The notes under the pieces: model-generated
What the model was told of the DNA's origin: nothing
The model's database searches: none
What the model saw: the letters and a program-made list of their open reading frames with translations, nothing else
Source: Metarhizium brunneum
Taxonomy: Eukaryota; Ascomycota; Sordariomycetes; Hypocreales; Clavicipitaceae
Length of the DNA: 64,000 bases
Reading direction: 5' to 3'
Assembly: GCF_013426205.1 (NCBI RefSeq)
Contig: NC_089425.1
Location: 434,001 to 498,000 of the forward strand
Translations under genes and position numbers: made by a program
In this document: piece by piece, positions 9,080-20,356 of the stretch
Layout of the letters: each line of letters begins with the position of its first letter
Numbering within the stretch: position 1 is the stretch's first letter

Positions 9080-11810
9080 AACAGGAAGTCTTGATGTCTT
9101 ATGAGCCGATGATGGCTAGGAAGATGTAACTATCACGCCAGCTGTACGCATCCGCAGACTCGCTCACTCCTGGATCACATGTTGCCATGCTTCTCGATCC
9201 AGTCGCAGACGCCATATGTTGTATATGCGCCATCCTGCGATCGGGTTTTGTCTGGCTTCCTTTAGATACGCGCAATCACCACCGGCTTCATCCGGCGGTT
9301 AAGGAGAGTCGGCTGCAAGTCCTGCGGTACCACAATGTAACGAGGACCCTGGCACAGGAGGTCGTTCCAGGCATTGGTTTTACGTCAACACTGAACATTA
9401 ATGCATAGGAGTGCTTGTCTGAGTGAGACAGTGACAGCCGAGTCATCCCAAGACGACATCGAAAGCAGCGATACTACGAGCAGCCAGCCTGCTGTGATGC
9501 TTTACACCGGCGGATCTACCGGTGTGCCAAACGGCGCCCTCTTCACGCGTGGCGGTCTTCTGAACCAGATATTTGGAGCCACCACTAATCTGAATCTCAA
9601 ACTCGAGACGCCCGCAATACAGCCCTATGGGGTTTGACTTCCTGTCTTCCTACCATTGTGTAATGGCGGTACAGTGGTGGTGGTGGGCAAGGAATGGCGC
9701 CGAGATTCATTGCACATGGCGGAGCTCATGGTGAGAGAATCTGTCACGATGGCGCATTTTGTGCCCTCCGAGTACCTGATGCTCCTCAATTATGGACACA
9801 GCATACTTGAAAAGGCCAAGTCATGGCGATATGCCCTGTCCGGGGGGAGAAGCTGGGACGAGACGTACGGAGAGCCTTTCCAAAACTAGATTGTTCCAAT
9901 TTGGAGCTTGTCATCGTCTGCGGGCCGGCAGAAATTATATTGACTTGTGCTCTAGGCATTGTACCTTGTTGTCATGTTCCTGTTGCAGATGACGATGGTC
10001 TTGATTACCTTGCGCCGTCGCCGAATTAGAGCCTCGAGATAGTGGACGAGGGTACAAACGTCCTCCCCGTCAGATATCCAGGAGAAGTCTTCATTGCGGG
10101 CCCGGAGTTGGACTTGGCCATCCCCAAAAGATTTGAGGGAACGATAGGCAACTTCATCCACAAGACAAGCGCAACTTCACCAAAGGCCGCTTCAGTGCCA
10201 CACTAGATCAGAGTCTACAGATCGGGCGACAAGGGTAGACACTTGCCTGACGGAACGCTCTAGGCAATAGGGCGACTAGAGAAAGATGGCCGGGGAAAAT
10301 TCACGGCATCCGTGTAGAGCTTAACGACATCTCGAATGCAATTGTCATTGTCTCGAGCGGCAGAATTGTCAACGCCGCCGCTTCTTTGAGACCTGGCCAA
10401 CTGTCTGACATGCTGATTGTCTTTATTGTTTTTGACCTTGCTTTTACCGGGGACAAGGTCGACTTCGCAAACTGGCTCCGAAATAGCATTCCCCTAGGAT
10501 AAGCTATCAGGCTGTCTCATTGTACCGGTGGAGCGAATACCCGCGACAGAAAACGACAAGACAGATAGTGTTGCTTTGACCCAACTGCCTATACATGACA
10601 TGGCGAATCTGGAGGCTGTGAATGCAGCTTGAGTTCCATGGAGCAATCTATAGCCACCTTTGGCGCGAGATGCTCTCTACCCATATGTTTGGAATGTTGC
10701 CCGCAACGTGGAAGTCTAGTGTAGACTTTTTACAGATTGGGAACAGCTCGATTCTGTTGATCAAGCTCGAATTGTTGCCTTAAGTCCAATTTGGCATCAC
10801 CATATCCATGCCTCAGCTCTTTCACGGGAGCACTCTGGGTAACATGGCTACTCTTCTGAAAAACTCCATGAGCGGTGTCGTTGACCTTGAAAACGGCATT
10901 ACTGAAACGCAACTGCTTTGGTTATTTTTGCAACCCAGATCCATCTGCTCTCACGACTCGTCCAAGAACCAAGAGTGGCAAATGTGCATTGCATAGCAAT
11001 CCGACCCAACGCATCAGGAAGGCCGCGTCATGTAGAAACAAAGAGTGACAAGATTGCCGCATACAGCGGCCATCTCTCCCATGTAAGCTTCGGCCTCTCG
11101 GGTGCCCAGTTTTCCTTCCTCGCCTCCCAAGCCGACATAATTGTACATAATGCCACTGACATGTCTCTGTTGAAGACACATCAGTCCCTGCATCGTGCCA
11201 ATGATGTTTGATGTGTACCTTGTGCCGGATGGTAATCCCATGTCGTTTGTTCTTGCATCATGCCTCAACGGCGTCGGTGACCAAGGTCACGCAGATGAGC
11301 CACTTGGTGAATGCCCGGCATCATCGTCGGTCTTCCCGAGCTACTCGCCAGGGTACATCCATCGGCTGGCACATGCCGAGAGCCACAATGCCTCCGAGCT
11401 TGACGTCATAAGTATGCTGACCAAGTAAGTACTCGCCCCTGCTGAGGGAATTGCCGCGTCTAAGATATCAGAATATCTCTCTAGATGGGGAATGGCTCGT
11501 GGAGACTCGCTTACCTAGGAGAATTGTATGGCAGAGGAGCCTCCGCAAGTTATTCCGCATCTAAAGAGATTATAGGTGAGTGGAATCTTGTTGCCGTAGA
11601 AAATGTGGCAGGGACTTTGGTAGCATCGGCTTAGAATCTGTCACGATGTCTGCTTTTCATCGTGATTCTTCACAGCAGTAACAGCTGCAAAAGAGTCTTG
11701 ACCCTACTTTTATCAACTACTGCGGCGATACGAGGGTTCCTCAGATTAAGCTCAAGGATTTTCTAGAGAGCATAGCTGGAGAACTAAAAAGAGGCTTCGA
11801 CTTTGGTTAG
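9080..11810 (+). pseudogene. Relic of PKS-NRPS hybrid: adenylation, carrier and reductase domains
   Basis: A degraded 3' end of a fungal PKS-NRPS or similar A-T-R enzyme. The adenylation domain is recognisable from about 9139 (SLTPGSHVAMLLDPVADAIC). Its A3 core is MLYTGGSTGVPNGA (about 9496-9540), A7 is YRSGDKG (about 10212) and A8 is IHGIRVELND (about 10298). A carrier-domain signature FLQIGNSSILLIKLE is at about 10730-10770. A reductase domain follows, with ASQADIIVHNATDMSLLKTH (about 11120-11180) and YIHRLAHAES (about 11350). The last open piece, TFINYCGDTRVPQIKLKDFL, runs to a stop at 11808-11810. The frame changes repeatedly and in-frame stops occur throughout, for example TAG at 10202-10210 and 10262, so no enzyme can be made. 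In intact enzymes these domains load an amino acid and release the product reductively or by Dieckmann cyclisation. I found no upstream PKS or condensation domain. Confidence 0.88.
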
Positions 11811-12828
11811 ACGTGCCATGGGCCAGTGGCGTGCGCTAAAAGCCAATTTTTATTACGAGTCAAGTTTAAATATCAGCATGTAAAAACGGTCCACAGCAAC
11901 TGCAACTACTTGGTGAGTGCATATTTCCCCCAATATCTCAGGGTTTCTGAACCTCCCCCATTAGTTGTTTTTGGGGCCAGGTGGCGCCGGTCGCGCACGC
12001 AGCCCGAGTCAATAGCATGAAGCCAAGATACATTGCACATGTAATAAGAGCATAATAACAGGAGCAATTGACTCACTCAGTTTGTAAGACCCACGCGCCA
12101 GACTTGGCTGCATTGCTACGTGTACCCTATCATGCTTATGCAGTATTATTTTATGCTACACTATATTTGAAACTGCACTTACTGCTGGCCCGCCCCATTC
12201 AAGTTATAATGTATTGGCTGACACGTAAGACATTGCATGATGAATAATGCGTCGTTTTAATAAATAATTTAATGCTAGCTTGGTTTACGATTCATGTTTA
12301 TAGGGTTATATACACAGGAAAGTTGGCATTAACCATATAGCAGAATCCGGGTTTTACGACCATAAAAGTACCCTTTTAGCCGAGAATACATATTATAAAG
12401 ACACAGTATACACCTCTTTTGCACTGCATTTAAGGCTGCTATTAGCATGAAATAGCCGAAACATGAATGCATTTCCAGGTTATTAAATGACGCTACACCT
12501 GGACTCTACTGCACGACTGGCGCTATAGTCTATAATCTGTATTCAATGTTGACCAAGATGGAACTTGGCAACGACTGTTCAACATGACATAGCCTCAGGC
12601 TTAGCCTTTTTATTAGGCCACATTTGCCCCTCTTTTTTCTCTGGCTTTACATATATAAGTCGGCAGGTAGCACCCAGATAAAAGCGTCAACTACCAAAGG
12701 GAAACCGAACAAACAAACCAGACCAGACCTACTAGACACCATTTCAACCTACCAGACATTACCAACACTTGCCACTTTACTCTATTACCCTCCAATTTCT
12801 TATTCTTTCAAGTCATCACGCTACTACC
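11811..12828. other. Intergenic after the megasynthase relic
   Basis: Moderately AT-rich and without credible ORFs. The last 200 bp are presumably the promoter and leader of the small secreted protein gene, with pyrimidine-rich and CA-rich stretches just before the ATG. Confidence 0.5.
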
Positions 12829-13320
12829 ATGCTCGCCCTGTCGTTCTTGCTATGTGCCGCGGGGGTCAAGGCGATGCTCGGCATTAAAGTTGATGGTGTC
12901 GAGATCACAGACAAGGAATATGTTTGTGCCGACGACTGTACCTTTGAAGGTGTTTGGTTTGGGGAGAATGGGAACGTGTGCGCCGCGAAGGAACTTGTTG
13001 TCGTATTACACGACGGCAAGGTGAACCCTAAAAACATTGAGTACGCCTGTGCAGAAGCCGCAAATCCCGAGTGGTCGACGCGCCCGCCTATGAACGGAGA
13101 AGAACCAGAAAGTTGCTTTCTTGACAAAATAGATCCATTGTCGCCTGTCAAATACAATTGCGAAGCGAAAAGGATCAGCAAAGACAAGAAAGTAGACGTT
13201 AATGCTGATCCGGTGCTGGAACAGTGGTCAGAGGTGAGAAAGATGCTGGGATTGCCGCCAAGCCAAGAGGCACAAGGATGCGGACAAGCCACCGACGGAG
13301 CCACAAAGATCGACCAGTGA
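12829..13320 (+). CDS. Small secreted cysteine protein (candidate effector)
   Basis: A single exon of 163 aa. The frame extends upstream to 12769, but the ATG at 12829 gives a clean signal peptide (MLALSFLLCAAGVKA), so it is preferred. The mature part has seven cysteines, including VCADDC near the start and GCGQ near the end, and is otherwise charged, with GLPPSQEAQ in the tail. There is no recognisable domain. Size, secretion and cysteine content fit the small secreted proteins that pathogenic or symbiotic fungi deploy, but no role can be read from the sequence. It lies about 1 kb after the megasynthase relic and 120 bp before an AT-rich island. Confidence 0.75.
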   Translation: MLALSFLLCAAGVKAMLGIKVDGVEITDKEYVCADDCTFEGVWFGENGNVCAAKELVVVLHDGKVNPKNIEYACAEAANPEWSTRPPMNGEEPESCFLDKIDPLSPVKYNCEAKRISKDKKVDVNADPVLEQWSEVRKMLGLPPSQEAQGCGQATDGATKIDQ

Positions 13321-13930
13321 GGGACCTGCGGCTATATCACACCAAAAAATGGGCGTGGCCACGCCATATATATTGATGTGTTAATACCCCCTATATAGCC
13401 ATGCGACCAGCTTCTTGTACTCCTTGTAACTAGGATACTAGCGTAAGCTGATTAAATACTATTAAAATTTTTTTATTATACTAGTACTTTAACTTTTATA
13501 AAATATCGCGTGATATAATAGTAAAAGGGCAATATACTTACACGGCATATCCCTGGATAGGGGGTAGGTAGTTTAATATTTTTTAACTTAATAAAATTAA
13601 CTTAATTTACTTGTACTATTAATTAATTTTTTAACTCTTTTATAAAATATCTAAGGTTCTTAGTTTCCAAGAGAAAAGTGAGAACAAGTAACTGTTATAC
13701 CCAAGGTGTTCAACGGGTTATATATTTAGTCCGTGTAACTTCAAGGTCCTTTGTCAGCGATACCCCTTTGCTAGACTCTATTGCTAGGTCCTGACCATGT
13801 AATAAAATAATCAGACAACCACCTTAAGTATCTTAATAGATGACAAATAGCACCCTTCTTCATTGCAAAGTATCGTATACCAACTGCACTCGAGTGAAAC
13901 TATATACCTCTCGGTTGTCGTGTCGCGGAT
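13321..13930. other. AT-rich island
   Basis: From about 13440 to 13665 the sequence is very AT-rich, with near-duplicate segments containing CTTTTATAAAATATC at about 13490 and 13635. It has no coding potential and resembles mutated transposon DNA of the kind left by repeat-induced point mutation, which is inference. Confidence 0.55.
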
Positions 13931-14530
13931 CTAATCCCTGAGCTTCCTAAAACTATCGACAATTGCCTGTATATCAACCCCAGGTACGCCTAGCATCTCC
14001 TTTGTATCCCTGATATTTGCGTCAAGATTCTCCAACAGTTCTGGCGATAACGCAGCCTTGAGCTTCTCTAGCGCAGTGACTAGGCCTTTATTGGCTCTTA
14101 ACAGGGTGTCTTCTCTTCTCTTTCCAGGAAGAGTATCAGAACGTACGGCGTACTCGCTGTAATCGAGGTAGTTGACGCACGGTCAAGAGCCGAGACCCCG
14201 TCTCTATTATCATACTCATTCAGGATAGGATGGCCGCCAAGGTCATCCGGGTTAATGTTTCGGCTCCCGAGGCATTCGTCAACACTAGTGTAGTTCTCTC
14301 CATTTTGTGGCATCTTGTAAAGGCGGCGAAAACAGCATGTCATTTTGCCAGTGTTTTCCTCCGATGGGACCGGAGACGGGAGGGAGCAGCGGTATGACAT
14401 CAGGTTCAAAGCAGCCGGTAAAGTCGGTTGGAACCTTCTTAAATGGCCTGATGTCGCCCGCGACACGTTGCTGCTGAGGTGCCGTGAGAACAACACCCGC
14501 GAGGAAGTGAAGCGCCATGGCAAAATTCAT
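13931..14530 (-). pseudogene. Small secreted protein, frame-disrupted member of a two-copy family
   Basis: The frame starting at 14530 encodes a signal peptide (MNFAMALHFLAGVVLTA) and RPFKKVPTDFTGC. The matching continuation, CCFRRLYKM...ENYTSVDECLGSRNINP and a TPYV near the end, is in the next frame (open to 14098). The gene at 49735-50091 has the same order in one frame (KPFK, YKDC, W, ENFSSAKECFESRNLPP, TPYV), so the two are paralogues. Either one or a few bases were lost near 14350, or a 40-bp intron with a weak GTCATA donor (ending about 14356) restores phase. A third frame, 13931-14110, encodes a helical acidic stretch (NKGLVTALEKLKAAL, then LLENLDANIRDTKEM) that may be a further exon or a separate remnant. 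Function is unknown. Confidence 0.55.
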
Positions 14531-15666
14531 CGCGAATATAGAAATAAGATCAGGCGATCCGGTTAATAGCAAGGCCAAGTGTAGAGCTTAAACAAGAGAT
14601 GGGTTGAATATTCCAGCAGAGTATCCTCGGGCATGCGCTCCTTTATATGTTCGTCGTGCGGTTCTACCCTCTTTGGAGCAGCAGAGCCCCGGGTCCTGAA
14701 AGCTGCTTCTAGAGTCGGAGGTATTATAGGCATGACACCACGTGGTGTGCTGGTGCCATGATGCATTACTCTGTAAGTTGTAAATATGGCTATATATAGG
14801 TGGGTTATGCTGGGATTTGGCTTGCTATAAAGTAAAACTACATGCGTAATCTCCTTGGTAGCGTGAGGGAAGGGCAACGTACGGACTTCTCCGTGAACGG
14901 CGCCACGCGAATAGCGTTTTCCATTGGCCTACTAATCTCGTTGATTCGTTAAAGGTGGCTGCAAGTAGGTGAAAAGACGACTAGGCGCTACACGATGGTG
15001 TATGTAGTCGGCCCTGGAGGTGTCCTGACAAGCACCGGCAGTGCTGTCCGGAATCGGTCGGCCTATGCTAGCATTTTGCAAACCACTCCATCAGGCAATC
15101 GACGTGCGGTCAATAAAGTAGGATGGCAAGTTTGAAAATAGTAAAGGAGATGAACTATGAGCCCAAAAGAGTTATTAAAGCTGTGATTTGTGACGTAGTT
15201 TAACATGTCTCATAGCCAAAGTCTTTCACACTGCCTATTTGACGTCAAGACACATCACTACTCCTTTAGTCTGAGTTAATTACACCTAAAAGTGTTTTCT
15301 CGGACAGCTATCGGGGAGTGAAACAGATATATGCGCATTTGTACACCAGTTCCTGCATCTCTGTACAAGGCAATGTAGTTTCTAAACGTCCGAATTGTGA
15401 TTCAACGTGAAGGAGACTGTGTTAAAAGGTGCTGACACGAATGTCGAAGTGAGAAACAGGAGTGACAGAAGAGTAATCGACACTGGATCGTTTTCATTTC
15501 AAGGCAAGTACTAATAATTCTTCTCCATCCAACCTATAAAGTAAGGTCAACAACTATTATCCCGCGTCCCGAATGCCAGCCCAGTAGACCTCATCCTGTG
15601 GTCCATGCATGAAAAAATCGCGTTATTCACCATGGATGGCTCTATCGAGGCATGATTAGCATAGAC
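14531..15666. other. Intergenic 1.1 kb
   Basis: No convincing gene was seen on either strand; it is the upstream region of the damaged secreted-protein gene and the 3' flank of the SDR. Confidence 0.5.
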
Positions 15667-16550
15667 TCAGGACCATAACAAAAACATTGTGCTGCTCACC
15701 CTTCCATCCCAGCACCAAAAGGTACCCGTGTCGCCTTGTCCCTTTTCCGCCATGACCGCCAACATTCCCGACACACTTTCCGAGGCGCTAATGCAGCCCT
15801 TCACTTCCCAGCCGAGTTGAATATCCGCCATGTCGCTATTCCCACGGTCAGTTGGGGGGCCGTCCGCCGGGCCAGAAGGCATTCAACTCACGTTTCCACT
15901 TCTCCGGGATGAAGAGCCAAAATGACTGTTTCGCGCTTCTTCTGCTGGCATCGTCTCAACTCGGCCGCCATGTGGCGCAGCATTTGGTTCAGCGCACTCT
16001 TGCTCGCAGCGTAGGCTCCGAACCCGTCTTCAAAATCCAAGAAGCGGGCTGTTGACCCCGAGTCGGACGAGATGAAGGCCATCTTGGGGGGCGGAGAATC
16101 AGGACTCAGGTCAAGCAGTTTTTGTGCGCAGATGATGGGCCCGATGGTGTTGGTATGCAGATGAAGCTCAAAGTCCGCAAACGAGATCTCGGTCGCTCGG
16201 TTGGGGTACTTTAAGACGCCCGCGTTCAGGACGACATTTCCCAGCTTGATGCCTTTATGCACATGTTGCTGCATTTTGTTGATAAAGTGCTAATAAGTTC
16301 TTGTTAGTCTTTCCTTGACTCTCTGTTGAGGCAGGCTTACGGTGATGCTTTCATCGCTTGAGACGTCGCATTGTTCGACGATGCATCGGTCTTGAGCTCC
16401 TTGCGAGGCAATCAAGTCGAATAGTTTTGGAGCGGCTGACACATTGCGCACCGCGGCGATCACTGGCTGGCCGGATTCCAGCAGCTGCTTGACAAACTCC
16501 AGGCCGATTCCTCGAGAGGCGCCTATAATCACCCAGGGCTTGCCGTCCAT
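15667..16550 (-). CDS. Short-chain dehydrogenase/reductase (SDR)
   Basis: Three exons on the minus strand: 16341-16550, 15892-16289 and 15667-15835; 258 aa, all in phase. The Rossmann motif GASRGIG is at residues 10-16, CDVSS is the acidic turn, VLNAG replaces the usual NNAG, and YAASK carries the catalytic Tyr and Lys. The tail LHPGEVET joined to DMADIQLGWEVKG, then ESVSGMLAVMAEK and GTFWCWDG, matches C-factor-like classical SDRs of fungi. Substrate is unknown; the family oxidises or reduces alcohols and ketones with NAD(P)H. The final residues may differ: a GTGAGC donor just after WDG could splice to a short exon near 15540-15590. The neighbours are a LYC1 relic (divergent) and an FMO gene. 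Confidence 0.88.
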
Positions 16551-16869
16551 ATTCGTGTTGGATTCCTTTCAAAGGAAACGCTGGATGCCGAAGTGGAATC
16601 AAATGCAACCACCTGCTTCAGTTCGTCGACTGAGGACTCCACCAGTTAACCTTGGAATTACCCCGCTTGAGACAACATGGCATGACAAGGGTATGAGAGC
16701 GAATGTGAGGTGAATAGATCGACCTAACCCTTCACAGGAAGTGGCACCACAATACCAATGTTCATCTTAAACTTCACTCGAAGCCTGTCTCGAAGGCACC
16801 CGAGAAACTGCCACAAGGACAGCTGGAAGTCGTTATTCCTCGAATCTAGCATTGCCATTACGACATGGA
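16551..16869. other. Intergenic, SDR promoter region
   Basis: Upstream region of the SDR. No feature is recognisable apart from its position between the divergently oriented SDR and LYC1 relic. Confidence 0.45.
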
Positions 16870-17607
16870 GTAATCACGGGGTCAACCAGCCGACTCCCCA
16901 GCTCCGACTCTCCTGCATGTGCTTTGTACTTCATCCAGCCTGTGCCAGAAGAATGCACCCAGATCTGATCCGACACCGCGGCCTTGTGGAAGGACTCGGT
17001 GACCATGCTTCTCTACATTGCTGAAGCCCAGGACCTTGCCGCGGCATTGACCTCTTGCCGAGGACGGAGGCATAACCACGTGGATTCTCGTACCTATCAC
17101 GGCGCGGAAACGCGTGGTGATCCTGCCGAGCCGGGATCACATGCTGTGGCATATCCGAAAGGAAGACTTTGTCACGGACTACATTTTCGGGCAGAAGAGC
17201 GCAAAAGGTGCGATTGGCGGGAGCCCCGGAAAGCAGGTTTGGGCGGTCTGGGTGCGTCGTTACTACGGGCACCCGGGTCATCATGACGACGCGGAAGAGC
17301 ATGTCAGAAATGTCATGTTCTTTACGTCCTGCGCCTCGTGGTGGAAGGTGATGAATCTTCCAACAAGCGTCACGGGGGTCAGCTGGCGCCGCTGAGAGAT
17401 GCGTACGCGGAGCAGGCGGCGGCGCTCAAGGCCGTGCTGCAGGCCGCTCAGGCGGGAGTAGCGGCGTGGCGTCTAGATGAGGTGAAATTGTGGGAGGCGT
17501 CGTCTTTAGGGAAGAGCCTTGTTGAGCAGAACGGCCTCGATGGTACCTGGGTTGAGCGGCAGGAGGACTGCGTTGCGTGTGCGAGGTGGGCGGGCGAAGG
17601 AGGGTGA
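16870..17607 (+). pseudogene. LYC1: Decayed LYC1-type lysine N-acetyltransferase
   Basis: Pieces of a LYC1-like GNAT protein can be read in order on the plus strand. PEECTQI is followed by TGA where the family has Trp (16966-16968), then LWKDSVTMLLYIAEAQDLA. After a frame change near 17048 comes PLAEDGGITTWILV. About 170 residues of the usual middle (the acetyl-CoA fold) are missing, and the frame runs straight into RVVILPSRDHMLWHIRKEDF (17111 on) and QVWAVWVRRYYGHP. A second frameshift near 17300 is followed by YVLRLVVEGDES and a C-terminal part ending at 17607. Intact members acetylate lysine at N6 to start its catabolism. With a stop, two frameshifts and an internal deletion, it is not functional. 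Confidence 0.85.
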
Positions 17608-18198
17608 TGGCGCAGATGAGCCTCCTGTTTGGCGGAACAATGAGTATTACGCATGGTGCTAGGGCGGTACTGTGCAGATTGGTTCTCTGATTCCTTAATT
17701 TCCCGGTTAAACTTGAGATATTTCCACAATGGTTATCGTTGCATAACTGAGCCTGGGAGTAAAAGAGGCAAGAATAGCGGGCCTTGGCCAAATAACTCGA
17801 AATCACCGTATAAGTGTGCTCCTTGGACTCTTGACACTGGAAAACCTTGAAGGCTGGACTCTTGAGTTTACTGGTTAAATAAGCAATCCGAAGTGCACTT
17901 CTCTAGTTGTGTACTCCGTGCTGTCCGATGCACTATGCTCAAGCATATCAAATCTCATGTTTAACCGACCATCAGTTCCCCAGGAACCAGAGTCTGGCCC
18001 TCCTATAGTCTCAGTTGATAGGCACTTGTGCATCAAGGGATTATGTACAAGCCAATCCACGTAAAAGCCGAGCACCGCGTGAGCCAGTCGGCCAAGTATA
18101 AAGCGCCTCAAACCTCCAGTTCATCATAGAAACTATGCACAACAGACGCCGTCTGATGAAGAAGAGTCCAGTAGACTAATGCGCGTTGTATCAGTCAC
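17608..18198. other. Intergenic, 590 bp
   Basis: 3' flanks of the LYC1 relic and the FMO gene. No gene seen. Confidence 0.5.
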
Positions 18199-19918
18199 CT
18201 AAATAAAGCCCAAGTGACTCCTGCGCCCATTTGCCACCAAAACCCAACCTTCCTCTATACAATCTCCTCCAACTCCCTTCTTATCCCGCGCCGAATGCTC
18301 CGGATACTTGTGTATATTATCTATAGCCCAAACCAAGTCCCTCCCCAGGGCAGGCGGTATTCTACCCTCGCCACTCAAGGTCCCCAGGCCCGCAATATCA
18401 AACAAGTACCCCAAGTACTCGGCCGTCTCGCCATTTTCCCACGGAACATCGTGAAACTTTGCACCCCGGGCCCTCGTCTTCTCCGCCTGCTGCACTTCCC
18501 ACGCCTCTTGTTCCTCCCGCGACGGCAGCGGCATCGAGTTTCTGTTGGACCACAGCCGCGCAAGCGCAATGGCCTGGTACTCAAAGCTTCTGAACGTCAA
18601 CGTCCTCGGAAGTCCCACGATCCCGAGGTTAGGATAGTCCCGGAAGAAGGTGTGCCGGTAGCTCTTGACCAGCCTATCGGCTTTATAGTCCCACAAGGGC
18701 TGCTTGTTGACCTCTTCATTCCAGAATGGAAACGAAGCCTTGTAGCCGGTGCAGTAGATCACCGCGTCGACATTATCCAGGTATGTGTCGTCGGCGAATA
18801 CGACTCTGCCGTCTGGTTGGAATTCTCTAATGGTAGGCTTCCACGATATTCCGGGCGGCGGCTCGTCGCCGTCCCACTTGGACTTGGAGCGCCGGGATAC
18901 ATGGACGGGGTGTTGGGCGGCAGAGACCAAGTCGGCGGCGACGTCGTGGCCGGAGGCGGAGTTGCCAACGACAATGACTCGTTTGTGTTCGTAGAGTAGG
19001 GGCGAGCGGTAGAACTTGGAGTGGGAGACTCGCCCGGGAAACTTGGCCATGTATGCCTCGAGGCCGGGGACTTGCGGTACCTGTCGCTGGGTTAGCTTTC
19101 CGCGTGCTTCGACATGTTTGGGTGCTGATGCGTACATAGGGAACCGAGTAGTGCCCGTTGGCTAATACCACGGCGTCGTAGAACTCTTCGCGCCACACGT
19201 CGAGGTTTCTGGTGGCGTCGTGTTTCCGGAGCGTCAACTTCCAACCTCTGGCGCCGCTGGGCGCTGGCAATGACACGCTCGAAAGATCCTCCACAGTCGT
19301 GTTAAGCTCTAGGAAGGAATCTGTCTGGTGGATGGCAAAGTAATTCTCGACATATTGCCGGGCGACGTAGTGTGGCACAAAGGGGCCGTATGCAAATCTC
19401 GAATCGGAGAAGCACATGGCTATGTCAGGGACATTTGTTCTAGTTGTATATTCAGTGTCAGGATTTGCCACAGGACTCAGAGGAGTCTCACGTCAACATG
19501 TTGTAAATGGGCGTCGCCGTCCACCGCTCACGCCGGATGTGGGGGGTATTTTGGGGCAAGTCATGGGGGATATCTAAAGGTTGGTCGGTTTCGGTCGGTA
19601 GCTTTCCCGGATACACAGGATGGTTAGAACCTGGATCTTCATCGTGTATCCTGGCCAAAGGTCAAAATAAAAAGGCCCTGTACATCTCCACGGACTTGGT
19701 TACAAACCAGGTTCCACCAGCTGATTCTCGGCGTTCAAAGACTCGGATTCGATCAAAGTAGTTCTCAGCTTTCAGCGCAGATGCTGCAATTGCACCTATC
19801 AACTTGACGATTAGCCCAGCACCGTTGCATAATGTCAAATTCAGAGGGGGGAAAAAGTACCAGCGGGTCCGGCGCCAATAATTGCAACCGATTTGATGTC
19901 CGACTTAAGACCATTCAT
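18199..19918 (-). CDS. Flavin-containing monooxygenase (FMO / class B)
   Basis: Five exons on the minus strand: 19861-19918, 19708-19795, 19492-19650, 19136-19439 and 18199-19080; 496 aa, every junction in phase. The FAD site GAGPAG is at residues 15-20, and the split RVFERRESAGGTW is followed by IHDEDPGSN. The FMO signature FPGRVSHSKFYRSP is present, then the NADPH site VVGNSASGHD and the ATG-like motif AVIYCTGYKASFPF. The enzyme inserts one oxygen from O2 at N, S or carbonyl carbon, using NADPH. The C-terminal part (FRSFEYQAIALARLW) is normal, so it is probably active. Substrate cannot be deduced. It shares orientation with the nearby SDR, with only the LYC1 relic between them. Confidence 0.93.
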
Positions 19919-20356
19919 AGTATAAGTATGCAGGCAAATAAAGAGAAATTCCAAGCCCGCTTACAACGTCTCAAAGAAATGCACGACATGGAAATACACG
20001 CCCACGGCTATGAGAAACAGCTGCGGGGAAGGGGGATCGAGCTCACATATCAATTCTTAGTCTCGCAACAATTGCACATGATCATTATGCCGATGCGGTC
20101 ATTCTGTGGTTATCGCGTGTGGGAATGCGCCATATTGGTCGGTATTGCATCAGACTCTCCTTGACCAATCCGAATGGCCCTGCCTGCTTGTCGCCGCGTC
20201 CTAATCACCACCCCGGATCATGGGCTATTGCATTTGTCATCCGAGACGGAGCGATTGCGGGTCTCGGAATATCGCTGCAGGCTGCCGGTCCAGTTTCACC
20301 AACTTCATCCATTGCCCCAGCTTGCTGATGCCCAGGTTCGGGAGACGATCGAAACC
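19919..20356. promoter_or_regulatory. Shared upstream region of FMO and mitochondrial carrier
   Basis: 438 bp between two divergently transcribed genes, so it must hold both promoters. The carrier's frame is open upstream to 20174, but the ATG at 20357 is preferred. No specific operator is visible. Confidence 0.5.
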
